A stretch of 64,000 bases of DNA from JAPHSX01 sp039714395 (GTDB lineage: Bacteria > Pseudomonadota > Gammaproteobacteria > Thiohalomonadales > Thiohalomonadaceae): assembly GCA_039714395.1 (NCBI GenBank), contig JBDLJH010000011.1, positions 41,386-105,385 of the forward strand, written 5' to 3'. A program made the position numbers and the translations under genes. The notes beneath the pieces were generated by a model. The model did not search any database. It saw nothing but the letters and a program-made list of their open reading frames with translations, and was not told the DNA's origin. This document shows positions 54,098 to 62,681 of the stretch, piece by piece; positions within the stretch are counted from its first letter, which is position 1, and the number at the start of each line of letters is the position of its first letter.

Positions 54098-54634
54098 ATG
54101 ACAAGATTATTTGTTGTACTAATACTTTTTTTCGCTATCGGTTTTAGCACGCAGAGTGTGGCCGATGAACCGTTACGTATTGCCTTCGTTAATATCCCAC
54201 AAATTCTAGAACAGGCACCGCAGGCCGATGCGGTGCGTGAAATCCTCAATCAGGAGTTCGCTGCACGTGATATGGATCTGGCTACTGGAGATAAAAAACT
54301 CGATCTACTCAAAGGCCGGCTAGAACGTGAAGGTCTTAGCATGGATGAAGAACAACGCCGTAAACTTGAGCGTGAGTTACTTACTCAGGAACGCGAAATG
54401 AAGCGTAGCCATGAGGAGTACAATGAGGATCGCAATATTCGTAAGAATGAGGAGTTGGCGAAGATGCAACGCGAAATTCGCCTCTCTATCGTCACTTTGG
54501 CCAAAGAGTTAGCTTATGATATGGTGCTGGAAAGTGGCGTAATGTATGCGAGTACTCGCGTTGATATCACCGGTCTGGTGATTAAGCGCCTGAAGCAAAA
54601 TTTTGGCATGAAAAATAACGACAAAAAACAGTAA
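54098..54634 (+). CDS. skp: Periplasmic chaperone Skp/OmpH
   Basis: 178 residues: signal peptide about 1-22, then a small beta core (RIAFVNIPQILEQAP) and two long helical arms forming the coiled-coil tentacles (about 55-140, rich in Glu, Arg and Lys). Trimeric holdase that keeps outer-membrane proteins soluble before BamA. It starts 26 bp after bamA and ends one base before lpxD. Confidence 0.92.
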   Translation: MTRLFVVLILFFAIGFSTQSVADEPLRIAFVNIPQILEQAPQADAVREILNQEFAARDMDLATGDKKLDLLKGRLEREGLSMDEEQRRKLERELLTQEREMKRSHEEYNEDRNIRKNEELAKMQREIRLSIVTLAKELAYDMVLESGVMYASTRVDITGLVIKRLKQNFGMKNNDKKQ

Positions 54635-54635
54635 C

Positions 54636-55655
54636 GTGGAATATACACTCGGCGAGATCGCACAACATATAGGGGCTCGGTTTGAAGGTGATGCTGACAC
54701 CCGTATTTGCGGTGTTACTACGCTGGAATCATCACGCCAAAATTCGATTGGTTTCCTTACCCAGTCCCGTTACCGTAAATATCTGAAAAACACCAGTGCA
54801 GCTGCGGTGATCTTGCGTCAGGAAGATGTGGAATACTGCCCGGTGGCAGCTCTGGTTTGTGACAACCCCTATGTTGCTTACGCTCGTGTTAGCGCCATGT
54901 TTTCTCCTGTTGCTAATAGCGCAGAACAGATTCATCCAAGTGCCGTAATTGATGCAGAAGCGATTCTGTCTAAGGGCGTCTCAATTGGTGCCAACTCGGT
55001 AGTCGCTGCAGGTGTAGAGCTTGAGGCCGGAGTGCATATCGGCAGCGGTTGTGTGATAGAACAGGGGGTGCATATCGGCATGGGCAGCCAGTTGCATCCC
55101 AATGTTACGGTTTACCATGATTGCGAAATTGGTCGAAATGCCAATATTCATAGTGGAGCGGTGATCGGCTCCGATGGTTTCGGTTTTGCCAATGAGGCTG
55201 GGCGCTGGATAAAGATTTATCAGCTGGGTCGTGTGGTGATTGGCGATGATGTGGAGATAGGCTCAAACACCAGTATCGATCGCGGTGCGATTGAAGATAC
55301 GGTGATTGGCAATAATGTGATTATTGACAATCAGGTGCAGGTTGCACATAACGTTACTATTGGTGATCATTCGGCAGTTACTGGTTGTGTCGGTATCGCT
55401 GGTAGTGCAGTGATCGGCAAGCATTGTGCGCTGGGTGGTGGCGTCGGTATTCTTGGCCACCTTGAGATTGTTGATGGAGTAACGGTGACAGCGATGTCGC
55501 TGGTGACCAGCTCGATTAAAAAGCCTGGTGTCTACTCTGCAGGTACCCCGCTGGAGCCGAAGGCGCAGTGGCAAAAGAATTATGTTCGTTTTAAACAGCT
55601 GGACGACATGTCACGCCGTATTAGGGCGTTGGAAAAAGAGCTAAAGCAACGATAA
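54636..55655 (+). CDS. lpxD: UDP-3-O-acyl-glucosamine N-acyltransferase
   Basis: Third step of lipid A synthesis: adds the 3-hydroxyacyl chain to N-2 of UDP-3-acyl-glucosamine (or the 3-amino analogue if GnnA/GnnB act). 339 residues from GTG 54636. N-terminal uridine-binding domain to about 100, then hexapeptide beta-helix; the catalytic His lies in IIDNQVQVAHNVTIGDHS; C-terminal helix with KNYVRFKQLDDM. Confidence 0.96.
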   Translation: MEYTLGEIAQHIGARFEGDADTRICGVTTLESSRQNSIGFLTQSRYRKYLKNTSAAAVILRQEDVEYCPVAALVCDNPYVAYARVSAMFSPVANSAEQIHPSAVIDAEAILSKGVSIGANSVVAAGVELEAGVHIGSGCVIEQGVHIGMGSQLHPNVTVYHDCEIGRNANIHSGAVIGSDGFGFANEAGRWIKIYQLGRVVIGDDVEIGSNTSIDRGAIEDTVIGNNVIIDNQVQVAHNVTIGDHSAVTGCVGIAGSAVIGKHCALGGGVGILGHLEIVDGVTVTAMSLVTSSIKKPGVYSAGTPLEPKAQWQKNYVRFKQLDDMSRRIRALEKELKQR

Positions 55656-55770
55656 CTATTCAGTTCACCCCTGTACAAGCCCAGAACTGCGTTTCAAAAT
55701 GGTCATTTACACGTGTAAACTCACATTTTGGGCCTTGTTCTGGGCTTGTACAGGAGCAACCTGAACAGTT
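55654..55770. repeat. Long hairpin element C (lpxD-fabZ spacer)
   Basis: The 34-base arms 55654-55687 and 55737-55770 pair at 29 of 34 positions, including 18 consecutive perfect pairs (55670-55687). The centre is a 14-bp palindrome, TTTACACGTGTAAA (55706-55719), flanked by CAAAATGGTC and CTCACATTTTG. The element starts at the lpxD stop and nearly fills the gap to fabZ. It shares the layered plan of elements at 6064 and 20000. Confidence 0.75.
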
Positions 55771-55800
55771 ACAAGCAACTACAATAGAAGGTTGAATACT

Positions 55801-56247
55801 TTGAGCGCAATGGACATTCAGGAGATCCTAGAGCATCTCCCACACCGTTACCCTTTTCTTCTTGTCGATCGAGTGCTGGAGTGTGAGCCGGGCAAACGTC
55901 TGGTGGCAATCAAGAACGTCTCGGTTAATGAGCCAATGTTTACGGGCCACTTCCCCGAGCGCCCGATATTCCCTGGAGTATTAATCATGGAAGCACTGGC
56001 TCAGGCCACCGGTATTCTTGCATTTCGCAGTACCGGTAAGAAACCAGACGGTTCTTCTCTATACTACTTTGCTGGTATTGATAAGTGCCGCTTTAAGCAG
56101 CCGGTTGTTCCTGGTGATCAGTTGTTGCTTGAGGTTGAGGTGATAAAGGAGAAGCGTGGGATCTGGAAATTTAATGCTGAGGCCAAGGTGGATGGTAAGT
56201 TGGTCGCAAGTGCCGAACTGATGTGTGCGGAACAGACGATTAAATGA
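55801..56247 (+). CDS. fabZ: 3-hydroxyacyl-ACP dehydratase FabZ
   Basis: Hotdog-fold dehydratase of fatty acid elongation, which competes with LpxA for 3-hydroxyacyl-ACP. 148 residues from TTG 55801, which has AGAAGG at good spacing and gives the family start SAMDIQEILEHLPHRYPFLL; ATG 55810 is an alternative. Catalytic His in GHFPERPIFPGVLIMEA and Glu in the same segment. It overlaps lpxA by four bases. Confidence 0.95.
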   Translation: MSAMDIQEILEHLPHRYPFLLVDRVLECEPGKRLVAIKNVSVNEPMFTGHFPERPIFPGVLIMEALAQATGILAFRSTGKKPDGSSLYYFAGIDKCRFKQPVVPGDQLLLEVEVIKEKRGIWKFNAEAKVDGKLVASAELMCAEQTIK

Positions 56248-57020
56248 GTGCCATCCACCCCACAGCCGTTATCGATCCTAGTGCCGTGATAGGCAGCGGG
56301 GTAAGCATCGGACCATATAGCGTGATTGGTCCGCATGTGGTGATTGGTGATGATAGCTGGATTGGTCCGCATGTGGTGATTAATGGTCCAACCTCTATCG
56401 GCCGGGAAAACAAGATCTTCCAGTTTGCCTCGGTAGGCGAGGTTCCTCAGGATCTGAAATTCGAGGGAGAGAATACCCGACTGGAGATTGGTGACCGCAA
56501 TACCATTCGAGAATTTGCCACCATTAATCGTGGCACCGGTGTGGGTGGTGGGGTGACGCGCATCGGCAACGATAATTTGTTGATGGCCTATATCCATATT
56601 GCACATGACTGCATCATCGGCAATAACGTGATCCTCTCTAATAATGCCTCATTGGCGGGCCATGTCACGGTGGCCGACGATGTTATCCTCGGGGGCTTTA
56701 CCCTGGTGCATCAGTTCTGTGCCGTGGGTCAGCATGTATTCGCCGGTATGGGCTCAGCTATAGCTAAGGATGTGCCGCCCTATTTGATTGTGACGGGTGC
56801 CCCAGCGACACCACATGGCTTGAATAAGGTAGGTTTGAAGCGCCGCGGCTTCAGTGAGGAGCAGCTGCGCCAACTTACACGTGCTTATAAAGTGCTCTAT
56901 CGTCAGGGGCTCAGTCTTGATGAGGCAAAGCAGCAACTTCAGAAGCTGGGTGAGGAGGACGATGATATACGTCTCTTCTCTGAGTTTTTACAGCAGACTA
57001 CGCGTAGTATTCTCCGTTAA
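56244..57020 (+). CDS. lpxA: UDP-GlcNAc (or GlcNAc3N) 3-acyltransferase LpxA
   Basis: First step of lipid A synthesis. 258 residues, left-handed beta-helix of hexapeptide repeats. Catalytic His121 in HIAHDC; the KRRGF acyl-ACP contact is kept. Position 169 is Met (VGQHVFAGMGS), where E. coli has Gly173 and Pseudomonas aeruginosa has Met169; that residue sets acyl length, so a short, C10-like chain is predicted. The position of the E. coli TIHRGT His is Asn95 here (TINRGT). With gnnA/gnnB opposite, the acceptor may be UDP-GlcNAc3N. Confidence 0.96.
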   Translation: MSAIHPTAVIDPSAVIGSGVSIGPYSVIGPHVVIGDDSWIGPHVVINGPTSIGRENKIFQFASVGEVPQDLKFEGENTRLEIGDRNTIREFATINRGTGVGGGVTRIGNDNLLMAYIHIAHDCIIGNNVILSNNASLAGHVTVADDVILGGFTLVHQFCAVGQHVFAGMGSAIAKDVPPYLIVTGAPATPHGLNKVGLKRRGFSEEQLRQLTRAYKVLYRQGLSLDEAKQQLQKLGEEDDDIRLFSEFLQQTTRSILR

Positions 57021-57040
57021 AGGGAATGCCAGACAAGCGT

Positions 57041-57070
57041 AAAAAAGCCGGAATTAATTCCGGCTTTTTT
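57041..57070. terminator. Bidirectional terminator between lpxA and lpxB
   Basis: Perfect 30-bp palindrome: AAAAAAGCCGGAATT at 57041-57055 and its complement to 57070, giving a GC stem with A and T tracts on both sides. It ends lpxA on the plus strand and overlaps the stop of the convergent lpxB. Confidence 0.92.
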
Positions 57071-58215
57071 TATTCATTCTCAAGCATCTTTAACGTTAGT
57101 TTGGCGATATTCTTTGAGGCACCAGAAGCGCCAAGTTTCTCTCGGATCCCTCCCATGCGCGCGCGCATCGCTGCGGCACGCTCGCTATCCTGCAACAGTG
57201 CCAGTGTTTCACGGGTAATGTTTTCCACTGTGGCATCCTTTTGAATTAGCTCAGGGGCTACGCGCTCACCGGCGACTATATTGCACAGTGCAATGTGATC
57301 GAGTTTTACCAGACGTGAAAAGATCTGGTAACTCAGTGGTGACAGCTTGTAGGTCACCACCAGTGGCACCTGCATCAGCCCTATTTCCAGGGTAGCGGTG
57401 CCAGAGGCGCTGATGATAGTGTCGCAACCACGCATCACATCGTAGGGGCGCCCACTGATTAATTTGATCGGCAGTCCGCTCTCATCAATAAAGGGTTGTA
57501 TCAATTCTTCGGGGAGTGTGGAGGCGCGTGGTATCAGGAACTGGATTTCTGGGATCACAGTCTTAATGTGCACAGCACTTTGCAGCATTAGTGGTAGCAG
57601 ACGACTCACCTCGCTGCGACGACTACCGGGAAACAGGCCTAGTACCGGATGTGCGGGGTTGAGCCCTAACTCGTTGATGATCGACTCGCGTGTATAGTCG
57701 CTATGAACTTCATCGACCAGCGGGTGACCGACAAACTTTACAGGCACTCCCACTTTGTCGTAGCAGGGGGTCTCAAAAGGAAATACCACTGCCATCATGT
57801 CGACCAGCTTTTTAATCTTGAAGACGCGTTTTTTCTTCCATGCCCAGACCTGGGGGCTGATGTAGTAGAGCACCTTGATACCCAGCTCACGGGCGGTCTC
57901 GGCCAGACGCAGGTTGAAGCCGGGGTAGTCGACCAGAATCAGCAGGTCAGGACGATTGGTTCGCAGCTCGTTGCGCATACGTTCCAGTACACCCTTGAGG
58001 AAGCGATAGTTAATGAGCACCTCTACCAACCCCATCACCGCCATCTCGGCCGTATCGACCAGCGTTTCGACACCGGCGGCACGCATCTTCTCACCGCCGA
58101 TACCGGAAAATGCCACATGGGGATTGAGTTTGTGCAGCTCTTCGACCAGACGTGCAGCATGGTGATCGCCGGAGGCCTCACCGGCGATGATCATGACGCG
58201 TTTAGAATCAGCCAA
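57070..58215 (-). CDS. lpxB: Lipid A disaccharide synthase
   Basis: GT19 glycosyltransferase joining UDP-2,3-diacyl-glucosamine and lipid X. About 381 residues. N-terminus VMIIAGEASGDHHAARLV and PQVWAWKKKRVFKI are typical; ALFPGSRRSEVSRLLP-like LGLFPGSRRSEVSRL binds UDP. TTG 58215 has GGAG upstream and is preferred; GTG 58227, overlapping gnnB, and ATG 58194 are alternatives. Usually lpxB follows lpxA on the same strand; here it is the last gene of a convergent gnnA-gnnB-lpxB operon. Confidence 0.93.
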   Translation of the reverse strand: MADSKRVMIIAGEASGDHHAARLVEELHKLNPHVAFSGIGGEKMRAAGVETLVDTAEMAVMGLVEVLINYRFLKGVLERMRNELRTNRPDLLILVDYPGFNLRLAETARELGIKVLYYISPQVWAWKKKRVFKIKKLVDMMAVVFPFETPCYDKVGVPVKFVGHPLVDEVHSDYTRESIINELGLNPAHPVLGLFPGSRRSEVSRLLPLMLQSAVHIKTVIPEIQFLIPRASTLPEELIQPFIDESGLPIKLISGRPYDVMRGCDTIISASGTATLEIGLMQVPLVVTYKLSPLSYQIFSRLVKLDHIALCNIVAGERVAPELIQKDATVENITRETLALLQDSERAAAMRARMGGIREKLGASGASKNIAKLTLKMLENE

Positions 58216-59305
58216 CCACAACTCCACGGATCACATCGAGGATTTCATCGACCTGCTCGTCCGGTAGTTCGGGGAAAATTGGCAGTGACATGACGCGCGA
58301 GGCAACCTCTTCGGTCACCGGAAGAGTTTGACCTTTACAGCTCTCGGCAAAGACCTCTTGCTGGTGCAGCGGGATCGGGTAGTAGATAGCACAGCCGATC
58401 TCTTTTTTGCGCAGAGCGGCCATGATGGCATCGCGGTTGTCGGTGAGCAGCGCATACTGATGATAGACGTGTTTACCGATACCATCCTCATGCGGAGGAG
58501 TGATTCCCATTTCAGCCAGTGCGGCAGAGTAGCGGTGTCCGACACGGCGGCGACCGTTGTTGTACTGATCGATACGCTTCAATTTGGCGCGCAGCACTAC
58601 GGCCTGTAGCTCATCAAGGCGGGAGTTAAAGCCCAGTTCTGAATGGTGGTACGGCTTCCAGCTGCCGTGGTTGCGTAGCACTCGCAGGTGCTCGGCGATC
58701 TTCTCGTCGTTGGTGGTGATTAGGCCACCATCGCCAAAGCAGCCAAGATTTTTGCTGGGGAAGAAACTGAAGGCGCCCACATCGCCGATGCTGCCGGTCT
58801 GCTTACCATCAATGTCGGCACCGAAGGACTGGGCGCAGTCCTCAACGATCTTTAGTTCATGCTTGCTGGCAAGAGCTTGCAGCGCACTCATGTCGGCTGG
58901 TTGGCCGAAGATGTGTACCGGAATGATCGCCCTGGTTTTGTCGGTGATGGCGGCGGCAACCTGCTCTGGATCGATGTTGAATGTTTTGGGATCGATATCA
59001 ACAAACACCGGCTTGGCACCGACGTAGAGGATCGCCTCGGCGGTAGCGATAAATGTGAAGGGCGTAGTGATGACCTCATCACCGGCACCGACACCGGCAG
59101 CAATTAGCCCAAGGTGTAGCGCATCGGTACCGGAGGCACAACCGATGGCCTGTTTTACACCGAGGTAGCTGGCGGCCTCCTCCTCAAAGCCGCGTACATT
59201 CGGCCCGAGGATAAACTGGGTCGCATCAAGAGCAGCCAGCATGCCGCTATCGATCTCATCTTTAATCTCCTGATACTGGCCCTTCAGGTTCACCATTGGG
59301 ATCAT
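58208..59305 (-). CDS. gnnB: DegT-family sugar aminotransferase, probable GnnB
   Basis: PLP enzyme of 365 residues in the DegT/DnrJ/EryC1 family. PLP Lys185 in SFFPSKNLGCFGDGG; CASGTDALHLGL, EDCAQSFGA and NSRLDELQA are typical. Probable reaction: glutamate-dependent transamination of UDP-3-keto-GlcNAc to UDP-GlcNAc3N, as shown for GnnB of Acidithiobacillus ferrooxidans. The assignment rests on its place between a Gfo/Idh oxidoreductase and lpxB. A WbpE-type O-antigen role is the alternative, but no WbpA/WbpD-like genes are nearby. Ribosome site GGAGAG. Confidence 0.82.
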   Translation of the reverse strand: MIPMVNLKGQYQEIKDEIDSGMLAALDATQFILGPNVRGFEEEAASYLGVKQAIGCASGTDALHLGLIAAGVGAGDEVITTPFTFIATAEAILYVGAKPVFVDIDPKTFNIDPEQVAAAITDKTRAIIPVHIFGQPADMSALQALASKHELKIVEDCAQSFGADIDGKQTGSIGDVGAFSFFPSKNLGCFGDGGLITTNDEKIAEHLRVLRNHGSWKPYHHSELGFNSRLDELQAVVLRAKLKRIDQYNNGRRRVGHRYSAALAEMGITPPHEDGIGKHVYHQYALLTDNRDAIMAALRKKEIGCAIYYPIPLHQQEVFAESCKGQTLPVTEEVASRVMSLPIFPELPDEQVDEILDVIRGVVVG

Positions 59306-59325
59306 TATTTCTCTCCTGGAAAGTC

Positions 59326-60270
59326 TTAGGAATTCTTGTTGAGTAGTTTGCTGATGCGGATTGCGGTGTCGAGTGCCTGACGACCATCCTCACCGGTAAC
59401 CGGTGGTGCACTGTTGGTGGCGATGGCATTAAGAAATGCCTCGGCCTCGGCGAGGATGGCATCCGAGTTATCGAAAATTGACTCCTCTGAGATGATCTCC
59501 GGGATCCCCGGGAACATCTCTTTTTCCCCTTTGCGGTGGAGGCTGAGGATTTTGTCCTGAAAATCGATGGAGATGTAGGCATCAGGCTGGAAGATACGCA
59601 TCTTGCGTTGCGGTTTCATGCTGACCCGGCTGGCGGTGACGTTGGCAACACAGCCGCTCTCGAAGGTAATGCGAACGTTGGCGATGTCGTGCTCGTCGGT
59701 CAATACCGAGACACCGTTGGCATCGATATGGGCGATAGGGGAGCGTACCAGGTTTTGAATAATATCGATGTCGTGAATCATCAAATCAAGCACCACGTTG
59801 ACATCGGCGCCGCGTGGATTGAACGGTGCGAGGCGGTGTGACTCGATGAATTGCGGTTGAGTCAGTACCGGTTGCAGTGCCAGCACTGCCGAGTTGAAGC
59901 GTTCCAGATGACCTACCTGCAGCACCAGCTGTTTATCCGCGGCGATAGCGATCAGCTCATCGGCCTCGGCTACGGTGACGGTCATCGGTTTTTCCAGCAG
60001 TACGTGGATACCGTTCTCCAGGCACTCCTTAGCCACCTGATAGTGGAGCTGAGTGGGGACTACAATACTTACCGCATCGACCTTGCCGAACAGTTCACGA
60101 TGGTCTGTGAAAGGCTGCGTGCTGCACTCTTCAGCGACACGTTTGGCATTCTCCTCATTGGCATCGACAACGCCAACCAGTTCAGCATTATCGAGAGCGG
60201 TATATTTCTGGGCGTGGAAGCGGCCGAGGTAGCCGACGCCAATGACAGCAGTTTTCAATGGGGAGCTCAT
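59326..60270 (-). CDS. gnnA: Gfo/Idh/MocA oxidoreductase, probable GnnA
   Basis: NAD-dependent sugar dehydrogenase of 314 residues. Rossmann motif AVIGVGYLGRFHAQKY, the family EKP at 93-95, and a C-terminal dimer domain. Probable reaction: oxidation of the 3-hydroxyl of UDP-GlcNAc to the 3-ketone, feeding GnnB. First gene of the minus-strand operon (AGGA ribosome site), 20 bp before gnnB. The family is broad, so the assignment depends on context with gnnB and lpxB. Confidence 0.8.
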   Translation of the reverse strand: MSSPLKTAVIGVGYLGRFHAQKYTALDNAELVGVVDANEENAKRVAEECSTQPFTDHRELFGKVDAVSIVVPTQLHYQVAKECLENGIHVLLEKPMTVTVAEADELIAIAADKQLVLQVGHLERFNSAVLALQPVLTQPQFIESHRLAPFNPRGADVNVVLDLMIHDIDIIQNLVRSPIAHIDANGVSVLTDEHDIANVRITFESGCVANVTASRVSMKPQRKMRIFQPDAYISIDFQDKILSLHRKGEKEMFPGIPEIISEESIFDNSDAILAEAEAFLNAIATNSAPPVTGEDGRQALDTAIRISKLLNKNS

Positions 60271-60456
60271 GATCGTCGTCCTGAGAAATTAGGGGTGAAA
60301 TAGCGGCGCATGTTCGCATTTAATAGGTGAAAAATCAATCAGTTAATGTTGTAGCGGAGGGGCGATGAGAGTATTGTGCGCTGCTGTAAAAGGTGTCCGA
60401 GAGATGCGTCCAAAAGAGACGTGCATAGAATAACGATTCAGCCTGAGGGATAAGTC

Positions 60457-62055
60457 ATGGTCACTCGTAATCTTTCCATTATGTTCACTGATATCAAGGG
60501 GTTCACGCAGCGTACTTCGGCCTCCAGCCGTGAGGCGATGAAGGCGCTGCTGGCACAGCATGAGCGCCTGTTGGTACCGGTGTTCGCCCACTTTGACGGT
60601 ACCATCGTCAAGACCATCGGTGATGCCTTCCTGGTTTATTTCGATAGCCCCACCGATGCGGTGCTGTGTGGTGTCACCATCCAGGAGGTGCTGCGTCAGT
60701 ACAACGAGCAGCAGTCCAGGGAGGAGTGCCTGGAGGTACGGGTGGCCATTAATGTCGGTGAGGTCGAGCTGACAGGTAATGATGTGATGGGGGAGGCGGT
60801 GAATATTGCTGCTCGCCTGGAAGGGGTAACCGAGGCCGGGGAGGTGTGGTTTACCGATGCGGTCTATCAGACCATGAATCGTGCCGAGGCCCCCTCGGCC
60901 GAGGTCGGGGAGAGGGTGTTTAAGGGCATCCCACACCCGATCCGCGTCTACAAGGTGATTCATGAACCCGATTCCGATCTGGCGAAGCATTTGGCCCATG
61001 ACGTTAGCCTCGCGGATGGTGTGCCGCAGCTGACTGCTACCCGTGTACAGCTGCAGCCTGCGGCGGCAACTAAATCTTCCCGTTGCCGGCACACAGCATT
61101 TGCCTCGCTGACGGTGCTGATGATCTCTGCCGTAGTGGTGTTTTTGATACCCTCAACAGAAGAGAGGGCGTTGGAAAAGACACAGCAGTTGTTGGCCGAG
61201 GACAACCCTTCTGATGCCCTGATAATCGCGCATAAGGTACTGGTCACTGAGCCCGACAGTAAAGAGTTAAAAGCAGCGGCGATCACTGCTGCCAGGGCAC
61301 AGCTTGATAAGCTGGTGTTGCAGGGTGATATCAAGGCGGCGGAGGGCTGGCTGCATCGTCAGCTGGAGGTGAAGCCTTATCTGGAGCCGCTACGCGGTGA
61401 GATGATGCTGCTGAATACTCGCGATACTATCAATATCGTGCTCAATGAGCAGCGCTATGCTGGAGAGTATTATCCGGAGCCATTGCAGCAACTGCTCTCA
61501 CGCTATGCTGACAATGCCGATGCCCCTTACTATGCCGCGACTCTGCTGGAGGATAAAAAGCAGCCACGTCAAACCCGACTGTGGCTGATTCGCACAGCAC
61601 TGGAGCGAGGTCACGCCGCCAATGAGAATATTTATCACTTTCTCATTGCTCTACTGGAGGGAGGTAAGATCGATTACGGTATGCTGGAAACCGTGCAGGA
61701 GTTACTGCTGAAATACTACTCCGAACAGAGTCTACTCTGGGCAGAGGCATCGCTGGATGGGGGTAGCGTGATGGCCTTTATGAATGGCTGGGCGATGCTC
61801 AAAGAAAAAGGTTCCCCCAAGCTGGAAGATGCCTACTATCAGGGACTCAATCGCCTCATCAATACCTCTGATGTGATGCGCCTGGAGCAGAGCAGGGCGG
61901 TGTTAACGCTGCAGACAGAGAGTAATAGACGTTTACAGGTGATCGCCTTCCTTAGCGAACTGGTCGATACCTTTCCCAAATTCATTAACAGCTCCCGTTT
62001 GAAGGATGAAATCCTTCGTACGCGTGATGGACTAAAGCAGTCATGGGCGCAGTAG
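60457..62055 (+). CDS. Class III nucleotide cyclase with N-terminal catalytic domain
   Basis: 532 residues. The cyclase domain comes first (about 1-165): metal Asp12 in FTDIKGFTQRT, Lys52 and Asp56 in GTIVKTIGDAFLVYF, and Asn116 and Arg120 in GEAVNIAARLEGV, all expected for activity. One membrane helix at about 213-231, then some 300 residues with helical, TPR-like repeats that by topology would be periplasmic. Catalytic-first order with an exported helical domain is unusual; most such cyclases are sensor-first. Good ribosome site TGAGGGA. It sits between gnnA and rnhB, where lpxB would normally be. Confidence 0.88.
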   Translation: MVTRNLSIMFTDIKGFTQRTSASSREAMKALLAQHERLLVPVFAHFDGTIVKTIGDAFLVYFDSPTDAVLCGVTIQEVLRQYNEQQSREECLEVRVAINVGEVELTGNDVMGEAVNIAARLEGVTEAGEVWFTDAVYQTMNRAEAPSAEVGERVFKGIPHPIRVYKVIHEPDSDLAKHLAHDVSLADGVPQLTATRVQLQPAAATKSSRCRHTAFASLTVLMISAVVVFLIPSTEERALEKTQQLLAEDNPSDALIIAHKVLVTEPDSKELKAAAITAARAQLDKLVLQGDIKAAEGWLHRQLEVKPYLEPLRGEMMLLNTRDTINIVLNEQRYAGEYYPEPLQQLLSRYADNADAPYYAATLLEDKKQPRQTRLWLIRTALERGHAANENIYHFLIALLEGGKIDYGMLETVQELLLKYYSEQSLLWAEASLDGGSVMAFMNGWAMLKEKGSPKLEDAYYQGLNRLINTSDVMRLEQSRAVLTLQTESNRRLQVIAFLSELVDTFPKFINSSRLKDEILRTRDGLKQSWAQ

Positions 62056-62081
62056 ACGCCCCTTAACGAAGACCTACATTT

Positions 62082-62681
62082 ATGCAATCCAACTTTAATT
62101 TTGGTTCATCGGCGCGGCTGGTTGCCGGTGTTGATGAGGTAGGGCGTGGCCCACTGGCCGGGCCGGTAGTTACCGCTGCGGTGATCCTTGACCCGAATCA
62201 ACCAATTCAAGGGCTGGCCGACTCCAAGGCGATAAGCGAGAAGAGGCGTGAGCTTCTGTTTGATGAGATCAAAGAGAAGGCGCTGGCCTGGGCCATTGGT
62301 CGCTGCGAGGTCGAAGAGATCGACGAACTGAATATCCTGCAGGCGACGATGACTGCCATGCAGCGGGCCGTGGCCGGGCTCTCGCCACAGCCGGAGCACG
62401 CGATGATCGACGGCAATCGCTGCCCTGACTTACCGTGCAGCTGTGAGTTTGTGATTAAAGGTGATGGTAAGGTGGCTGCCATTAGTGCCGCCTCGATTAT
62501 TGCCAAGGTGACACGTGATCGGGAGATGGTGGAGTTGGATAGCCGATATCCGGGCTACGGCCTGGCCGGTCACAAGGGCTATCCCACCAAGGCGCATATC
62601 GCGGCGCTGCACGAGTTGGGTGTCACACCGATTCACCGTCGTACCTTCGGCCCGGTAAGAACGGTGCTCGAAGGGGAATAA
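62082..62681 (+). CDS. rnhB: Ribonuclease HII
   Basis: Cuts RNA in RNA-DNA hybrids, including single ribonucleotides in DNA. 199 residues; catalytic acidic residues in AGVDEVGRGPLAGPV and in MIDGNRCPD; HKGYPTKAHIAAL and the Ser/Lys of AAISAASIIAKVTRD are typical. In relatives it follows lpxB and precedes dnaE; here the gene before it is a cyclase and the next is a GGDEF gene, so local synteny is broken. Confidence 0.96.
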   Translation: MQSNFNFGSSARLVAGVDEVGRGPLAGPVVTAAVILDPNQPIQGLADSKAISEKRRELLFDEIKEKALAWAIGRCEVEEIDELNILQATMTAMQRAVAGLSPQPEHAMIDGNRCPDLPCSCEFVIKGDGKVAAISAASIIAKVTRDREMVELDSRYPGYGLAGHKGYPTKAHIAALHELGVTPIHRRTFGPVRTVLEGE

